Origin: Sphingosinicella sp. LHD-64
Lineage (GTDB): Bacteria > Pseudomonadota > Alphaproteobacteria > Sphingomonadales > Sphingomonadaceae
NCBI RefSeq assembly: GCF_031157375.1
Contig: NZ_JAVIFV010000003.1
Coordinates: 1-64,000, forward strand
Direction of reading: 5' to 3'
DNA: 64,000 nt
Under the pieces are notes generated by a model. It was not told the DNA's origin. It saw nothing but the letters and a program-made list of their open reading frames with translations, and did not search any database. The translations under genes and the position numbers were made by a program. This document shows positions 28,303 to 36,378 of this stretch, piece by piece (positions within the stretch are counted from its first letter, which is position 1; every line of letters starts with the position of its first letter).

Positions 28303-28593
28303 ATGCCTGCAGCCTCGAATCGTCGGAAGCCAGACCGTGAAATCAAGCGCGAGCGGATCGAATTGCGCGTTAGCGCCTCGGCCAAGGAGCTGATCCAGCG
28401 GGCGACTGTCGTAACCGGTCTGACTGCCGGTGACCTCGCTTATGAAGGCGCCCGCCGGGTGCTGGACGAGCATGAGCGGATGGCGCTGACCGGCGCGGAT
28501 AGGCAAGCCTTTCTCGACGCGCTGACAAATCCGCCCGAGCCGCCTGAGAAGCTCATAGCCGCCCTGCGCCGCCACCGCGACCTCGTGGGCTGA
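28303..28593 (+). CDS. DUF1778 antitoxin (TacA-like)
   Basis: A 96-residue protein with an N-terminal ribbon-helix-helix (REIKRERIELRVSASAKELIQRAT, split here as a beta strand and two helices) and a C-terminal toxin-wrapping tail (LTGADRQAFLDALTNPPEPPEKLIAAL), the standard TacA/AtaR pattern. The ATG at 28303 is supported by AGGAG at 28291; an upstream ATG at 28258 would put the operator in the coding region. It neutralises the adjacent GNAT toxin and should repress the pair. Confidence 0.9.
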   Translation: MPAASNRRKPDREIKRERIELRVSASAKELIQRATVVTGLTAGDLAYEGARRVLDEHERMALTGADRQAFLDALTNPPEPPEKLIAALRRHRDLVG

Positions 28594-28596
28594 AAC

Positions 28597-29106
28597 TTGG
28601 CCATCGTCTTCGAGGCGCTTGGCAAGCAACATGATCGTTCGACCTTCTCGTGCGGGCAGGCCGACCTCGATGACTGGTTCCGCCGTAGAGCCGGCCAGGA
28701 TGAGCGTCGCAACGTCGCGCGCGTATTCGTCGCGGTGGACTCGGATCTGGGTGTTGTCGGGTTTTACAGCTTGAGCGCCTTCAAGCTGGAAATCGGCGAT
28801 CTGCCTAAAGAAATTGCCCGAAAGCTTCCCCGATATGATGATGGCTTTCCGGCCGCGCTAGTCGGACGCTTGGCTCGCGACTTGCGTATGCACGGCAAAG
28901 GTCTTGGCGAGCTTCTGGTGGCCGATGCGATACGACGTATTCTCGGTGCCGCTCGAGCGCTGGCGGTGCTCGCCATCATAGTCGACGCCAAAGACGAGCG
29001 GGCGTCGACCTTCTACGAAGGGCTTGGCTTCCGTCGCTTCCCGTTGCGGCCGAGCCGGCTGTTCCTGTTGGCGTCATCCGCAATGAGCGCGTTGGCAACA
29101 ATGTAA
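28597..29106 (+). CDS. GNAT acetyltransferase toxin (TacT-like)
   Basis: A 169-residue GNAT protein beginning at TTG, three bases after the antitoxin stop. The N-terminal FSCGQADLDDWFRRRAG and the acetyl-CoA loop RLARDLRMHGKGLGELL are diagnostic of the TacT/AtaT class, and FYEGLGFRRFP carries the usual Tyr. Such toxins acetylate the amino group of charged tRNAs and stop translation. The C-terminus appears complete. The TTG start is inferred from frame and spacing. Confidence 0.9.
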   Translation: MAIVFEALGKQHDRSTFSCGQADLDDWFRRRAGQDERRNVARVFVAVDSDLGVVGFYSLSAFKLEIGDLPKEIARKLPRYDDGFPAALVGRLARDLRMHGKGLGELLVADAIRRILGAARALAVLAIIVDAKDERASTFYEGLGFRRFPLRPSRLFLLASSAMSALATM

Positions 29107-29167
29107 GTGCTCGTTAGCACGACGATTTGACAGACGAACTCTGCTAGGCTGCATTGAAACCCTGCAT

Positions 29168-29189
29168 GTGTGTTGCTATCATAACACAC
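29168..29189. promoter_or_regulatory. Inverted repeat upstream of the basic-tailed small protein
   Basis: GTGTGTT (29168-29174) and AACACAC (29183-29189) are perfect inverted arms around 8 bases. The dyad ends directly before the AAGGAG ribosome site and 14 bases before the start at 29204. It could be an operator or the leader hairpin of this gene. Confidence 0.5.
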
Positions 29190-29203
29190 GAAGGAGAGCG
29201 GGC

Positions 29204-29638
29204 ATGGCGAAGGCGAAGCTGAAGATCCCGAAGGAAGTGGCGGGGGTCAGGCTCCCCAAGGAGCTGCGCAGGGAAGCCAAGCGGGCGCTGAAGCTCGCCG
29301 ACTCGCCGACGGTGCGGGAGCTGGCGGTGGCCGGCCTCACGATCGCTGCGCAGGCGGTGCTCGACAAGGCCCGCACCCGGCGCACGCGATCGGACTCTGC
29401 CTCGTCCCGACCTGCCGCTGCGGCGCGGCCGGCCGACCTCGACATCCTCGAGCTCGGCGACATGCTGCGAGCCGCGGCGATGGAGGGCGCGCGCCGCTTC
29501 CTGGAGGGCTTCGACGAAGGTCAGGCCGTGCGTCCGGCGGCCGCGGCATCGCCTGGTGTGGCGCCCAAGCCGAAAGCCAGGGCCAGGCCGAAATCGAAAA
29601 AGGCTACCGCTCGCCGCCCCGCCGGCGTGACGGGCTGA
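29204..29638 (+). CDS. Small Ala-rich protein with basic tail, unknown function
   Basis: A 144-residue protein with a strong AAGGAG ribosome site. Residues 1-65 look helical and charged (IPKEVAGVRLPKELRREAKRAL), the middle has an LDILELGDMLRAAAMEGARRFLEGF helix pair, and the last 30 residues are Lys/Arg/Ala/Pro-rich like histone H1-like or granule-associated tails. I do not recognise the family; binding of DNA or granules is a guess. It lies just after the toxin-antitoxin pair and overlaps the converging CHRD gene by 35 bases at the 3' end. Confidence 0.65.
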   Translation: MAKAKLKIPKEVAGVRLPKELRREAKRALKLADSPTVRELAVAGLTIAAQAVLDKARTRRTRSDSASSRPAAAARPADLDILELGDMLRAAAMEGARRFLEGFDEGQAVRPAAAASPGVAPKPKARARPKSKKATARRPAGVTG

Positions 29639-30077
29639 CCATCGCACCCCCACGCAGCTGGCCGCGGATCGCGCCCTGCGGGTGCGGCCCGGTGTGGATG
29701 TTCACGTAGAAATTGTGGCTCTGCGTTGCGATCTCGCGCGCGAGCTGGGGCTCGACCGTCACGCAGCCCTGACTGCGGCCGGCCGCATCGGGTGTGGTGA
29801 TGGTGACCACGGGCGGCCCGGCAACGCCCGCTGCGCCGCGGTGGATATGGGCGGCGGTCGCCGGGTCGATCTGGCGCGCATAGACGTTCCAGCAGACCTG
29901 GTTCTCGCTCGGGTCGACCCTGATCTCGGCCGTGCCGGTGCCGTCCGGATCGCCGGGACCAGGCACTTCCTGCAGGCCGGTCAGCGTTACCTGCAGTTCC
30001 GTCGGCCTGTTTTCCGGTCGCGTCGCGCACCCGTTCAGCGCCAGAATCGCGATCGCCGCGGCCCAGATCGTCTTCAT
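29604..30077 (-). CDS. CHRD-domain lipoprotein
   Basis: A 157-residue protein with a lipoprotein signal (lipobox LNGC at about 14-17). The CHRD domain is evident from VTLTGLQEVPGPGDPDGTG, HIHRGAAGVAGPPV and NFYVNIHTGPHPQGAIRGQL. CHRD domains occur in chordin and in bacterial secreted proteins and have no defined bacterial function. The coding end overlaps the converging gene above. NudC lies upstream with its stop overlapping this start by 4 bases. Confidence 0.88.
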   Translation of the reverse strand: MKTIWAAAIAILALNGCATRPENRPTELQVTLTGLQEVPGPGDPDGTGTAEIRVDPSENQVCWNVYARQIDPATAAHIHRGAAGVAGPPVVTITTPDAAGRSQGCVTVEPQLAREIATQSHNFYVNIHTGPHPQGAIRGQLRGGAMVSPSRRRGGER

Positions 30078-30955
30078 CGCCGTCCTCCCTCGATGTCCGC
30101 CTCAATCCAGCGCGTCAGCAGCGTATTGGCAATGGCAAAAGGTGGCGGCGCCTGGAACGGCGCATCCGGTTCAGCCGCCAGCGCCGCCTCAACCCCCGCA
30201 CGATCCACCCAGATCGCATCCTCGAGTTCGTTGGTGTCCAGGGTCAATGTGTCCGATCCCGCCCGCGCGAGGCAGGCGATCATCAGCGAGCCCGGAAAGG
30301 GCCAGGGCTGGCTGGCGACATAACGCACATCGGACACGGCGATCCCCGCTTCCTCCATCAGCTCGCGGGCCACCGCCTCCTCGATCGATTCCGCCGGCTC
30401 GACGAAGCCCGAGAGCGCCGAATAGCGCCGCGGCGGATAGCCCGGTCCCCGCGCCACCAGCACGCGATCCCCATGCTCGGCCAGCATGATGACGACCGGA
30501 TCGACGCGCGGGAAATGCTCCATCCCGCACTTCGGACACAGCCGCCCCCAGCCGGCGCGGAAGCTGCGGGTCTCCGTCCCGCAGACGCCACAATAGACGT
30601 GCCGATTGTGCCATTCGTTGAGGCTGCGCGCCGCGGCCCAGATCGCCGCATCCTTCGGGCTCATCGAGGCGAGCAGCCGGAACACGCCCCAGGCGCGCTG
30701 GCCGAGCGCGGTCGTCCGGATCAGCGGCGCGAAGCGCGGTGCCCCGTCTTCGAGGCCGAGGAAAATGGTGCCCTCGTCCTCCCCGGCCAACGCCGACCAG
30801 GCAAGCGCGCCGGAATCGTCGAGGACGGGATCGAGCTCGGCGAGACTGAGCAGCCGTGCTTCGGCGTGGAGGCGGAGCACGGCCAGTTCCTGTTCGTCGA
30901 GGCGCAGATGGTCGGCGCGGTCCAGCCCCGCTCCGGTGAACCCCGGCTCCGCCAC
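30074..30955 (-). CDS. nudC: NAD(+) diphosphatase / NADH pyrophosphatase
   Basis: A 293-residue NUDIX hydrolase. A zinc ribbon (CGVCGTE...LCPKCGMEHFPRVDP) is followed by the NUDIX box GFVEPAESIEEAVARELMEEAGI written here in pieces: G-F-V-E-P and REL-EEAG, and by the NudC-specific SQPWPFPGSLM. It hydrolyses NAD(H) and can remove NAD caps from RNA. The GTG at 30955 has a GAAGGAG ribosome site; the upstream frame to 31066 overlaps the hydrolase gene and has none. Confidence 0.93.
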   Translation of the reverse strand: MAEPGFTGAGLDRADHLRLDEQELAVLRLHAEARLLSLAELDPVLDDSGALAWSALAGEDEGTIFLGLEDGAPRFAPLIRTTALGQRAWGVFRLLASMSPKDAAIWAAARSLNEWHNRHVYCGVCGTETRSFRAGWGRLCPKCGMEHFPRVDPVVIMLAEHGDRVLVARGPGYPPRRYSALSGFVEPAESIEEAVARELMEEAGIAVSDVRYVASQPWPFPGSLMIACLARAGSDTLTLDTNELEDAIWVDRAGVEAALAAEPDAPFQAPPPFAIANTLLTRWIEADIEGGRR

Positions 30956-30984
30956 GCACCACGCTCCTTCAACGCCGACCCGAC

Positions 30985-31830
30985 TCAGCGCCGCTCTATG
31001 GACCCGAAAACCTCCTGGGCAAAGGCGTCGGTGAGCGCCGTCGCGCGATGCCCCGGCGTGCCCCACTCGCGGAAGATCTGCGCATGTGTGCCTTCGACGG
31101 CCGCCACTTCGGCCTGCGTGCCCGCGCGCCGAAGCGCCGTGCCAAGCGCCTGCGACTGCGCGCCGGAATCATCGGGCCGGCTGGCGATGTGGAGGATCAG
31201 GAAGCGCTGTGCATTGGGCGCCGCGGCATGGGCGATCGGAGAGACCTGGTGCTGGGCGGCTGGGTCGTCGCCGAAGGCATTGGTGTAGAGCCTGCGCAGG
31301 AACTGTCCCGACTGCGCCATCTGCCGAGGCACGTCATAGCCCGCGCCGTCGAGCGCCGCCACGCCGCCGATCGCGGACAACGGGATGCGGTGCGCGGCGA
31401 GATAGGCGGGGTCGCTGCCCGCCAGAGCGACGAGATGCGCGCCCGCGCTGTGACCGATGAGCAGGATGCGTCGGGGGTCGACGCCCGGTTCGCGCATCAC
31501 CCGCGCCAGCGCGGCCGCCACATCCCCGGCCTGCTGGGCGACGGTGGCATCCGGCACCAGCCGATAGTTCGCGGCCGCAAAGGCGAAACCCCGCCCGCGG
31601 ACATAGGCGGCCATATGCGCCGCCATCCGCTTGTCGCCGCGCCGCCAGCCGCCGCCATGGACGAACAGGACCAGCGGCGCCTCCCGGCCGGCGGCGGGCG
31701 TGAAATCCAGCCGCTGCCGCGGATGAGGCCCGTACGCGATCTCCGCCGTGCGCGGCGGCGTTCCGTCCGACTGTCCGAACGCGGGCATCATAAGAATGAT
31801 CAGCAGCGCGAACAGCCCGATGAGCCGCAT
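30985..31830 (-). CDS. Exported alpha/beta hydrolase (esterase/lipase-like)
   Basis: A 281-residue hydrolase with a signal peptide starting at 31830 (MRLIGLFALLIILMM). It carries the HSL-type oxyanion motif FVHGGGWRRGDK and the nucleophile elbow IGHSAGAH, with a late acidic residue and H in EGTHAQIF. Substrates are probably small acyl esters. It ends 29 bases before the nudC start, so the two may share a transcript. Confidence 0.85.
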   Translation of the reverse strand: MRLIGLFALLIILMMPAFGQSDGTPPRTAEIAYGPHPRQRLDFTPAAGREAPLVLFVHGGGWRRGDKRMAAHMAAYVRGRGFAFAAANYRLVPDATVAQQAGDVAAALARVMREPGVDPRRILLIGHSAGAHLVALAGSDPAYLAAHRIPLSAIGGVAALDGAGYDVPRQMAQSGQFLRRLYTNAFGDDPAAQHQVSPIAHAAAPNAQRFLILHIASRPDDSGAQSQALGTALRRAGTQAEVAAVEGTHAQIFREWGTPGHRATALTDAFAQEVFGSIERR

Positions 31831-32115
31831 TGGCAAACTCCACGTATCTTTCGCGCCTAACGCACCATCCTTCACGTTCCTTCGACCCGCCGACCCGGCC
31901 GAGCCAGCCTGTCCGAAAGCGATCACCTGTTCGGAATCGGCCAACCACGCCTTGGCGGATTTCGCCGAATTTTAGCAGGCCGGATTCGGCCTTACTTACG
32001 GTTGGAATCGGAAAACCTATGTTTTCCGCCGTTTTCTGCATTTGGCACGCCCTCTGCTCAACTGTTTGGCATGACCGCCGGATGGTCCAGCGGCCAGATT
32101 GAAGGGAGACTTACA

Positions 32116-32223
32116 ATGACTTTCGCGTTCGCCAGCATGCAGAACATCGCCGCTTCGGTCTTCGGTGCCCTGATCGTCAGCGCCCTGTTCATCTCCGCCG
32201 CGGGTTCGGTTCCGATCGCCTGA
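32116..32223 (+). CDS. 35-residue membrane peptide
   Basis: A short frame starting MTFAFASMQNIAASVFGALI with one hydrophobic helix (SVFGALIVSALFISAA) and a strong GAAGGGAG ribosome site 6-8 bases before the ATG. A G/C stem follows the stop by 10 bases. I recall small single-helix proteins of this kind in Sphingomonadales, without a function. It is too short for coding statistics, so support rests on the ribosome site, helix and hairpin. Confidence 0.6.
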   Translation: MTFAFASMQNIAASVFGALIVSALFISAAGSVPIA

Positions 32224-32232
32224 TCGGGCCGT

Positions 32233-32253
32233 CCCGCCCTTTTCCGGGGCGGG
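32233..32253 (+). terminator. G/C stem after the small membrane peptide
   Basis: CCCGCCC (32233-32239) pairs with GGGCGGG (32247-32253) around TTTTCCG. The T run is in the loop rather than after the stem, so termination would be weak or factor-dependent. Confidence 0.45.
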
Positions 32254-32380
32254 CATCGCCAAGACGAAGATCACGAACAGCCGTTCGATTGCAAAATAGG
32301 ATTTCTTCTGGTTCATGCTTCCCGATGGAAGCGACAGGATCCCCGAATGCCGGCGCGCTGCGCCAGACCTTCGAAGCCCG

Positions 32381-32422
32381 AAGTTTCAGCCCCGGTTTTT
32401 TGCTCCAGGGAAGCTGAAACTT
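32381..32422. promoter_or_regulatory. Inverted repeat and repeated GAAACTT boxes upstream of the TetR gene
   Basis: AAGTTTCAGC (32381-32390) and GCTGAAACTT (32413-32422) are perfect 10-base inverted arms with 22 bases between. A second ATGAAACTT follows at once (about 32423-32431), and GTTGAAAC occurs at about 32470. Repeated half-sites in the 130 bases before a TetR gene suggest the self-operator. A hairpin or attenuator is the alternative. Confidence 0.5.
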
Positions 32423-32508
32423 ATGAAACTTCCGCCGAACCTTCCGCGCCCAGGCGGGCCCTTGCGGAAAGTTGAAACGAGGTTCAGGTTCATGCCCGGG
32501 AGAGGGAC

Positions 32509-33129
32509 ATGAACGATCTGGGGCAAGCCGCGGTCTCTGCCGACAAGGCGCCGCGCACCGAGCGGGGACGACGCACCGTCCGCAAGTTGCTCGAAGCCGC
32601 CGCGCGCGAATTCGGCGAGCGCGGCTTTCACGAGGCGGCGATCACCGGCATCACCGGCCGCGCCGGCGTCGCGCTCGGCACCTTCTACACCTATTTCGAG
32701 AGCAAGGAGGAGCTGTTCCGTGCGCTCGTCCGCGACATGAGCCATGCGACCCGCAGCCATGTCGCCGAGGCCGTCGCCGGCGCCCCTGATCGCCTCGCCG
32801 CCGAACGGCGCGGCCTTGCCGCCTTCATCGCCTTCACCCGCAAGCATCCCGAGCTCTACCGGATCGTCGAGGAGGCGCAGTTCGTCGCCGACGACGTCTA
32901 TCGCGAGCATTACCGCTCCTTCGTCGAGGGCTACCGCCAGGGCCTCGCCACCGCCAGCGCGCGCGGCGAGATCGTCGAAGGGCCGGACGAGCTGCGCGCC
33001 TGGGCGCTGATCGGCATGAGCGTCTTCCTCGGCATGCGCTACGCGATCTGGGGCAAGGACATGCCGCCCGAAGCGGTCGCCGACCATGCCATCGACCTCG
33101 TCTCGGAGGGCCTGAGGAAGCGGCCATGA
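32509..33129 (+). CDS. TetR/AcrR family transcriptional regulator
   Basis: A 206-residue repressor with an N-terminal helix-turn-helix (LLEAAAREFGERGFHEAAITGITGRAGVALGTFYTYF, about 25-62), here seen by its GTFYTYFESKEEL signature, and a helical ligand domain. Its stop overlaps the acyl-CoA ligase start (ATGA), so it should respond to an acyl-CoA or fatty acid made or used by that enzyme. The AAGTTTCA/TGAAACTT boxes upstream are candidate operators. Confidence 0.9.
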   Translation: MNDLGQAAVSADKAPRTERGRRTVRKLLEAAAREFGERGFHEAAITGITGRAGVALGTFYTYFESKEELFRALVRDMSHATRSHVAEAVAGAPDRLAAERRGLAAFIAFTRKHPELYRIVEEAQFVADDVYREHYRSFVEGYRQGLATASARGEIVEGPDELRAWALIGMSVFLGMRYAIWGKDMPPEAVADHAIDLVSEGLRKRP

Positions 33130-34610
33130 TCCCCGACATGCCCGATCTCCTCGCCAGGCGGGCCGCGCTCAGCCCGCGCGCCATCGCGCTCGAGGAGGCG
33201 GCGACCGGCCGGACCTTGAGCTATGCCGAACTGGACGCGCGGGCCACGCAGGCCGCCGCGATGCTGGCGACGCAAGGGGTCGGCGAGCGCGACCGGGTCG
33301 CGATCCTCTGCCGCAGCCGCATCGCCTTCTTCGAGCTCTTGTTCGCCTGCGCCAGGCTCGGCGCAGTGCTGGTGCCCCTGAACTGGCGGATGCCGCCTGC
33401 CGAGCTCGACGGCCTGCTCGCCGACTGCGCGCCCCGGCTCCTGCTCTACGGCGCGAGCGACGCCGATACCGTCGCCCGCCTCGCCGCGCCGCCGCCCGCC
33501 ATCGGTCTCGACGACGGCTATGAAACGGCGCTCGCCGCCGCCCCTCCGTTCCGCGCCCGCCTGCTCTGGCCGGCAGCGGCGACCTGGTATCTGCTCTACA
33601 CCTCCGGCACGACCGGCCGGCCGAAGGGCGTCATCTACACCTACCGGATGGCGCTCGCGAACTACGTCAACATCGGCTCGGCGACCGGCCTCAATGCCGC
33701 CGACACGACGGTGAGCTTCCTCCCCAATTTCCACACCGCCGGGATCAACCTCCACGCCCTGCCGACATTGATCGCGGGCGGGCGCGTGATCCTGCTGGAG
33801 GGGTTCGAGGCCGAGGCGCTGGTCGGCCTGATCGAGGCGCGTCGGCTCGACACCGTTTTCGCGGTGCCTACCGTCTATCAGGCCTTGCTCGACCATCCCC
33901 GCTTTGCCGCCGCCCCGCTGGATCGCGTGCGGCATTGGGGCTGCGGCGGCGCGCCGCTCCCCGACGCCTTGGTCGAACGCTACCGCGAGCTCGGCGTCCG
34001 GGTCTGCAACGGCATGGGCATGACCGAGACCGGGCCGACCGCCTTCCTCGTCGATCCGGCCGACGCCTGGGCGAAGATCGGCTCGGTCGGCAAGCCGCAG
34101 CTCCTGTGCAGCGCCCGCATCGTCGACGCCCAGGGCCGCGACGTTCCCGACGGCGAGGTCGGCGACCTGCTCTTCGCCGGCCCCGGCGTCACCCCGGGCT
34201 ACTGGCGCAACGAGGAGGCGACCCGCGCCGCCTTCACCGCCGACGGCTGGCTGCGCTCCGGCGACCTCGCCCGCCGCGACGCCGACGGCTTCTTCTACAT
34301 CGCCGGGCGCCGGAAGGAGATGTTCATCTCGGGCGGCGAGAACGTCTATCCCGTCGAGGTCGAGAATGTGCTGGCGGCGCACCCGGCGGTGATCGACGCC
34401 GCCGTCCTCTCCTGCCCCGATCCCAGATGGGGCGAGGTCGGCCGCGCCTTCGTCCAGCTCGCCCCCGACCGCCGCGTCGGCGATGCCGAGCTCTCCGCCC
34501 ACTGCCGCTCGCGCCTCGCCCCCTACAAGGTGCCGGTGAGCTTCGAGTTCGTCGCCGAATTCCCGCGCACGCCAGGCGGCAAGATCCGGAAGCACCTGCT
34601 GCAAGGATGA
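33126..34610 (+). CDS. Acyl-CoA synthetase (AMP-forming)
   Basis: A 494-residue ANL-superfamily ligase that activates a carboxylic acid with ATP and CoA. The phosphate loop YTSGTTGRPKG is at about 157-167, GCGGAPLP and NGMGMTETGP give the adenine region, and SGGENVYPVEVE plus the final catalytic Lys region RTPGGKIRKH complete the fold. Size and motifs fit medium- or long-chain fatty acid or aromatic acid ligases; the exact acid is unknown. It is coupled to the TetR gene. Confidence 0.9.
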   Translation: MIPDMPDLLARRAALSPRAIALEEAATGRTLSYAELDARATQAAAMLATQGVGERDRVAILCRSRIAFFELLFACARLGAVLVPLNWRMPPAELDGLLADCAPRLLLYGASDADTVARLAAPPPAIGLDDGYETALAAAPPFRARLLWPAAATWYLLYTSGTTGRPKGVIYTYRMALANYVNIGSATGLNAADTTVSFLPNFHTAGINLHALPTLIAGGRVILLEGFEAEALVGLIEARRLDTVFAVPTVYQALLDHPRFAAAPLDRVRHWGCGGAPLPDALVERYRELGVRVCNGMGMTETGPTAFLVDPADAWAKIGSVGKPQLLCSARIVDAQGRDVPDGEVGDLLFAGPGVTPGYWRNEEATRAAFTADGWLRSGDLARRDADGFFYIAGRRKEMFISGGENVYPVEVENVLAAHPAVIDAAVLSCPDPRWGEVGRAFVQLAPDRRVGDAELSAHCRSRLAPYKVPVSFEFVAEFPRTPGGKIRKHLLQG

Positions 34611-34676
34611 GGCTGCCCGCCGCGCGGTTTGCACCAGCTTGCCGGGCGGTTTGGGAGCACCTAGGGAGGCGCCACC

Positions 34677-35630
34677 ATGACGGTGCTCGTCCGCGCGCAG
34701 CAATTGTTCGATGAAGGCCGCCAGGCGGACGCGATCGCGCTTGTCGAGCACGCCGCGGCGGCTGGCGATTCGGAAGCGCTGTTCGCGCTCGCCAACTGGC
34801 GGATGTTCGCCCTCTATGGGGAACGCGACCTGCCCGCTGCCCACGCGGCATTGGCGCGCGCCGCGGGTTCCGGCCACGTCGATTCGATCCGCGTCCGCGC
34901 CTTCCTCATCGCCAACGGCACCGGCTGCGCGCGCGATCCGGATCTGGCGCTCTCCCTTCTGGCCGGGATCGCGTCCTCGGATTCCCACGCCGCGTTGCAG
35001 GTCCAGTTCCTGCCGCAAATGATGGCGCCGGACCTCGTCCGCGCAGCGCCGCGTGAACGCCTCTCCGAGGATCCCTTCGTCGAGCTGGTCCGCGGCCTGC
35101 TGACCCCCGAGGAGCGTAGCTACGTCAGGACGATCATCGCGCCGAACCTGAGACCTTCCTGGGTGATCAATCCCGCAACGGGCGAGCGGATCCCGCACCC
35201 GGTCCGGACATCCTGGGGCACCAGTTTCGGCCCCACCCAGGAAGATCTGGTCATCCACGCACTCAACTGCCGGATCGCCGATGCAACCGGTACGGCTGTC
35301 GAAATGGGCGAGCCCCTGCATATCCTTCGCTATCAACCCGGCCAGGAATACCGGCCGCATATCGACGCGCTCCCCGGCGTCGACAATCAGCGCATCCGAA
35401 CCGCGCTGGTCTATCTCAATGACGACTATCGTGGCGGCGAAACGACCTTCCCGGAACTCGGCCTCACCGTCCGAGGACAGGCCGGCGACGCGCTGATCTT
35501 CCACAACGTGACGTGGGACGGACGCCCGGACCCGCGCACGCTCCACGCCGGGCTTCCCGTGGCCGAAGGGGAGAAATGGCTGGCGACCCGCTGGATCCGG
35601 CAAGCGCCCTATCACCCCTGGGCCGTATGA
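34677..35630 (+). CDS. Prolyl 4-hydroxylase-like 2OG-Fe(II) oxygenase with N-terminal Sel1-like helices
   Basis: A 317-residue protein in two parts. Residues 1-125 are TPR/Sel1-like helical repeats (QLFDEGRQADAIALVEHAAAAG, then two similar units). Residues about 140-310 are the P4H oxygenase core with iron ligands H228 and D230 (YRPHID), H290 (TLHAG) and the 2-oxoglutarate Lys K300 (GEKW). It may hydroxylate a protein proline or a small molecule. The stop overlaps the NUDIX start by four bases. Confidence 0.88.
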   Translation: MTVLVRAQQLFDEGRQADAIALVEHAAAAGDSEALFALANWRMFALYGERDLPAAHAALARAAGSGHVDSIRVRAFLIANGTGCARDPDLALSLLAGIASSDSHAALQVQFLPQMMAPDLVRAAPRERLSEDPFVELVRGLLTPEERSYVRTIIAPNLRPSWVINPATGERIPHPVRTSWGTSFGPTQEDLVIHALNCRIADATGTAVEMGEPLHILRYQPGQEYRPHIDALPGVDNQRIRTALVYLNDDYRGGETTFPELGLTVRGQAGDALIFHNVTWDGRPDPRTLHAGLPVAEGEKWLATRWIRQAPYHPWAV

Positions 35631-36376
35631 GCGACCTGCCCGAACCCATTCCTGCCGCCACGCTCGTGCTGATGCGCGAACGGCCCGGCGGCCCGCCCGA
35701 GCTGCTGATGACCGAACGGACCGGCACCATGGCCTTCGCCGCCGGCGCCCTCGTCTTCCCCGGCGGACGGATCGATCCGGCGGATCACGCAGCCGCCGCA
35801 GCCTGGCCGCACCTGCCCGACGCCGCGGCACGCATCGCCGCGATCCGCGAGACGATCGAGGAGACCGGCCTCGCCCCCGGCGTCACGCCCGCGCCCGACG
35901 ACATCCCGGCGCTCCGGGTGGCACTCGCGCGCGACGAGGATCTCGGCCCGTTGCTCGCCCGCCGCGGCCTCGCGCTCGATCTCGATGCCCTTACCCCCTT
36001 CGCCCGCTGGTGCCCCAATTTCCGCGAGGCCCGCCGCTTTGACACCCTTTTCTTTCTCGCCGAAGCGCCCGCCTGCGCGCCCGAGCCCGAGGTCGCCGCC
36101 GAGGAGGCGGTGCGCGCGCTGTGGGCGAGTGCCGCCGACATCCTCGCCGAGATCGCCGCCGGCCGCGCCCATGCCATCTTCCCGACCCGACGCAACCTCG
36201 AGCGGCTCGCCCGATACGGCTCGATCGCCGAGGCCCGCGCCGACGCCGCCCGCCATCCGGTCGAGAAGATAGTCCCCTGGGTCGAGGACCGCGGCGGCGT
36301 GCCGTGGCTGCGCATCGCCGACGGACTCGGCTATCCAGTGACCGGCGAATTGCTGGAGACCGCACGGCGGCGCTGA
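35627..36376 (+). CDS. NUDIX hydrolase
   Basis: A 249-residue hydrolase. The NUDIX box is split as FPGGRID...RETIEETGLA, with a long insertion between the GG and RE parts as in the NUDT19/CoA-diphosphatase-like branch; the LTPFARWCPN segment supports this branch. The likely substrate is a CoA or nucleotide derivative (inference). It overlaps the oxygenase stop and is followed two bases later by the extensin-like gene. Confidence 0.85.
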   Translation: MSDLPEPIPAATLVLMRERPGGPPELLMTERTGTMAFAAGALVFPGGRIDPADHAAAAAWPHLPDAAARIAAIRETIEETGLAPGVTPAPDDIPALRVALARDEDLGPLLARRGLALDLDALTPFARWCPNFREARRFDTLFFLAEAPACAPEPEVAAEEAVRALWASAADILAEIAAGRAHAIFPTRRNLERLARYGSIAEARADAARHPVEKIVPWVEDRGGVPWLRIADGLGYPVTGELLETARRR

Positions 36377-36378
36377 CC

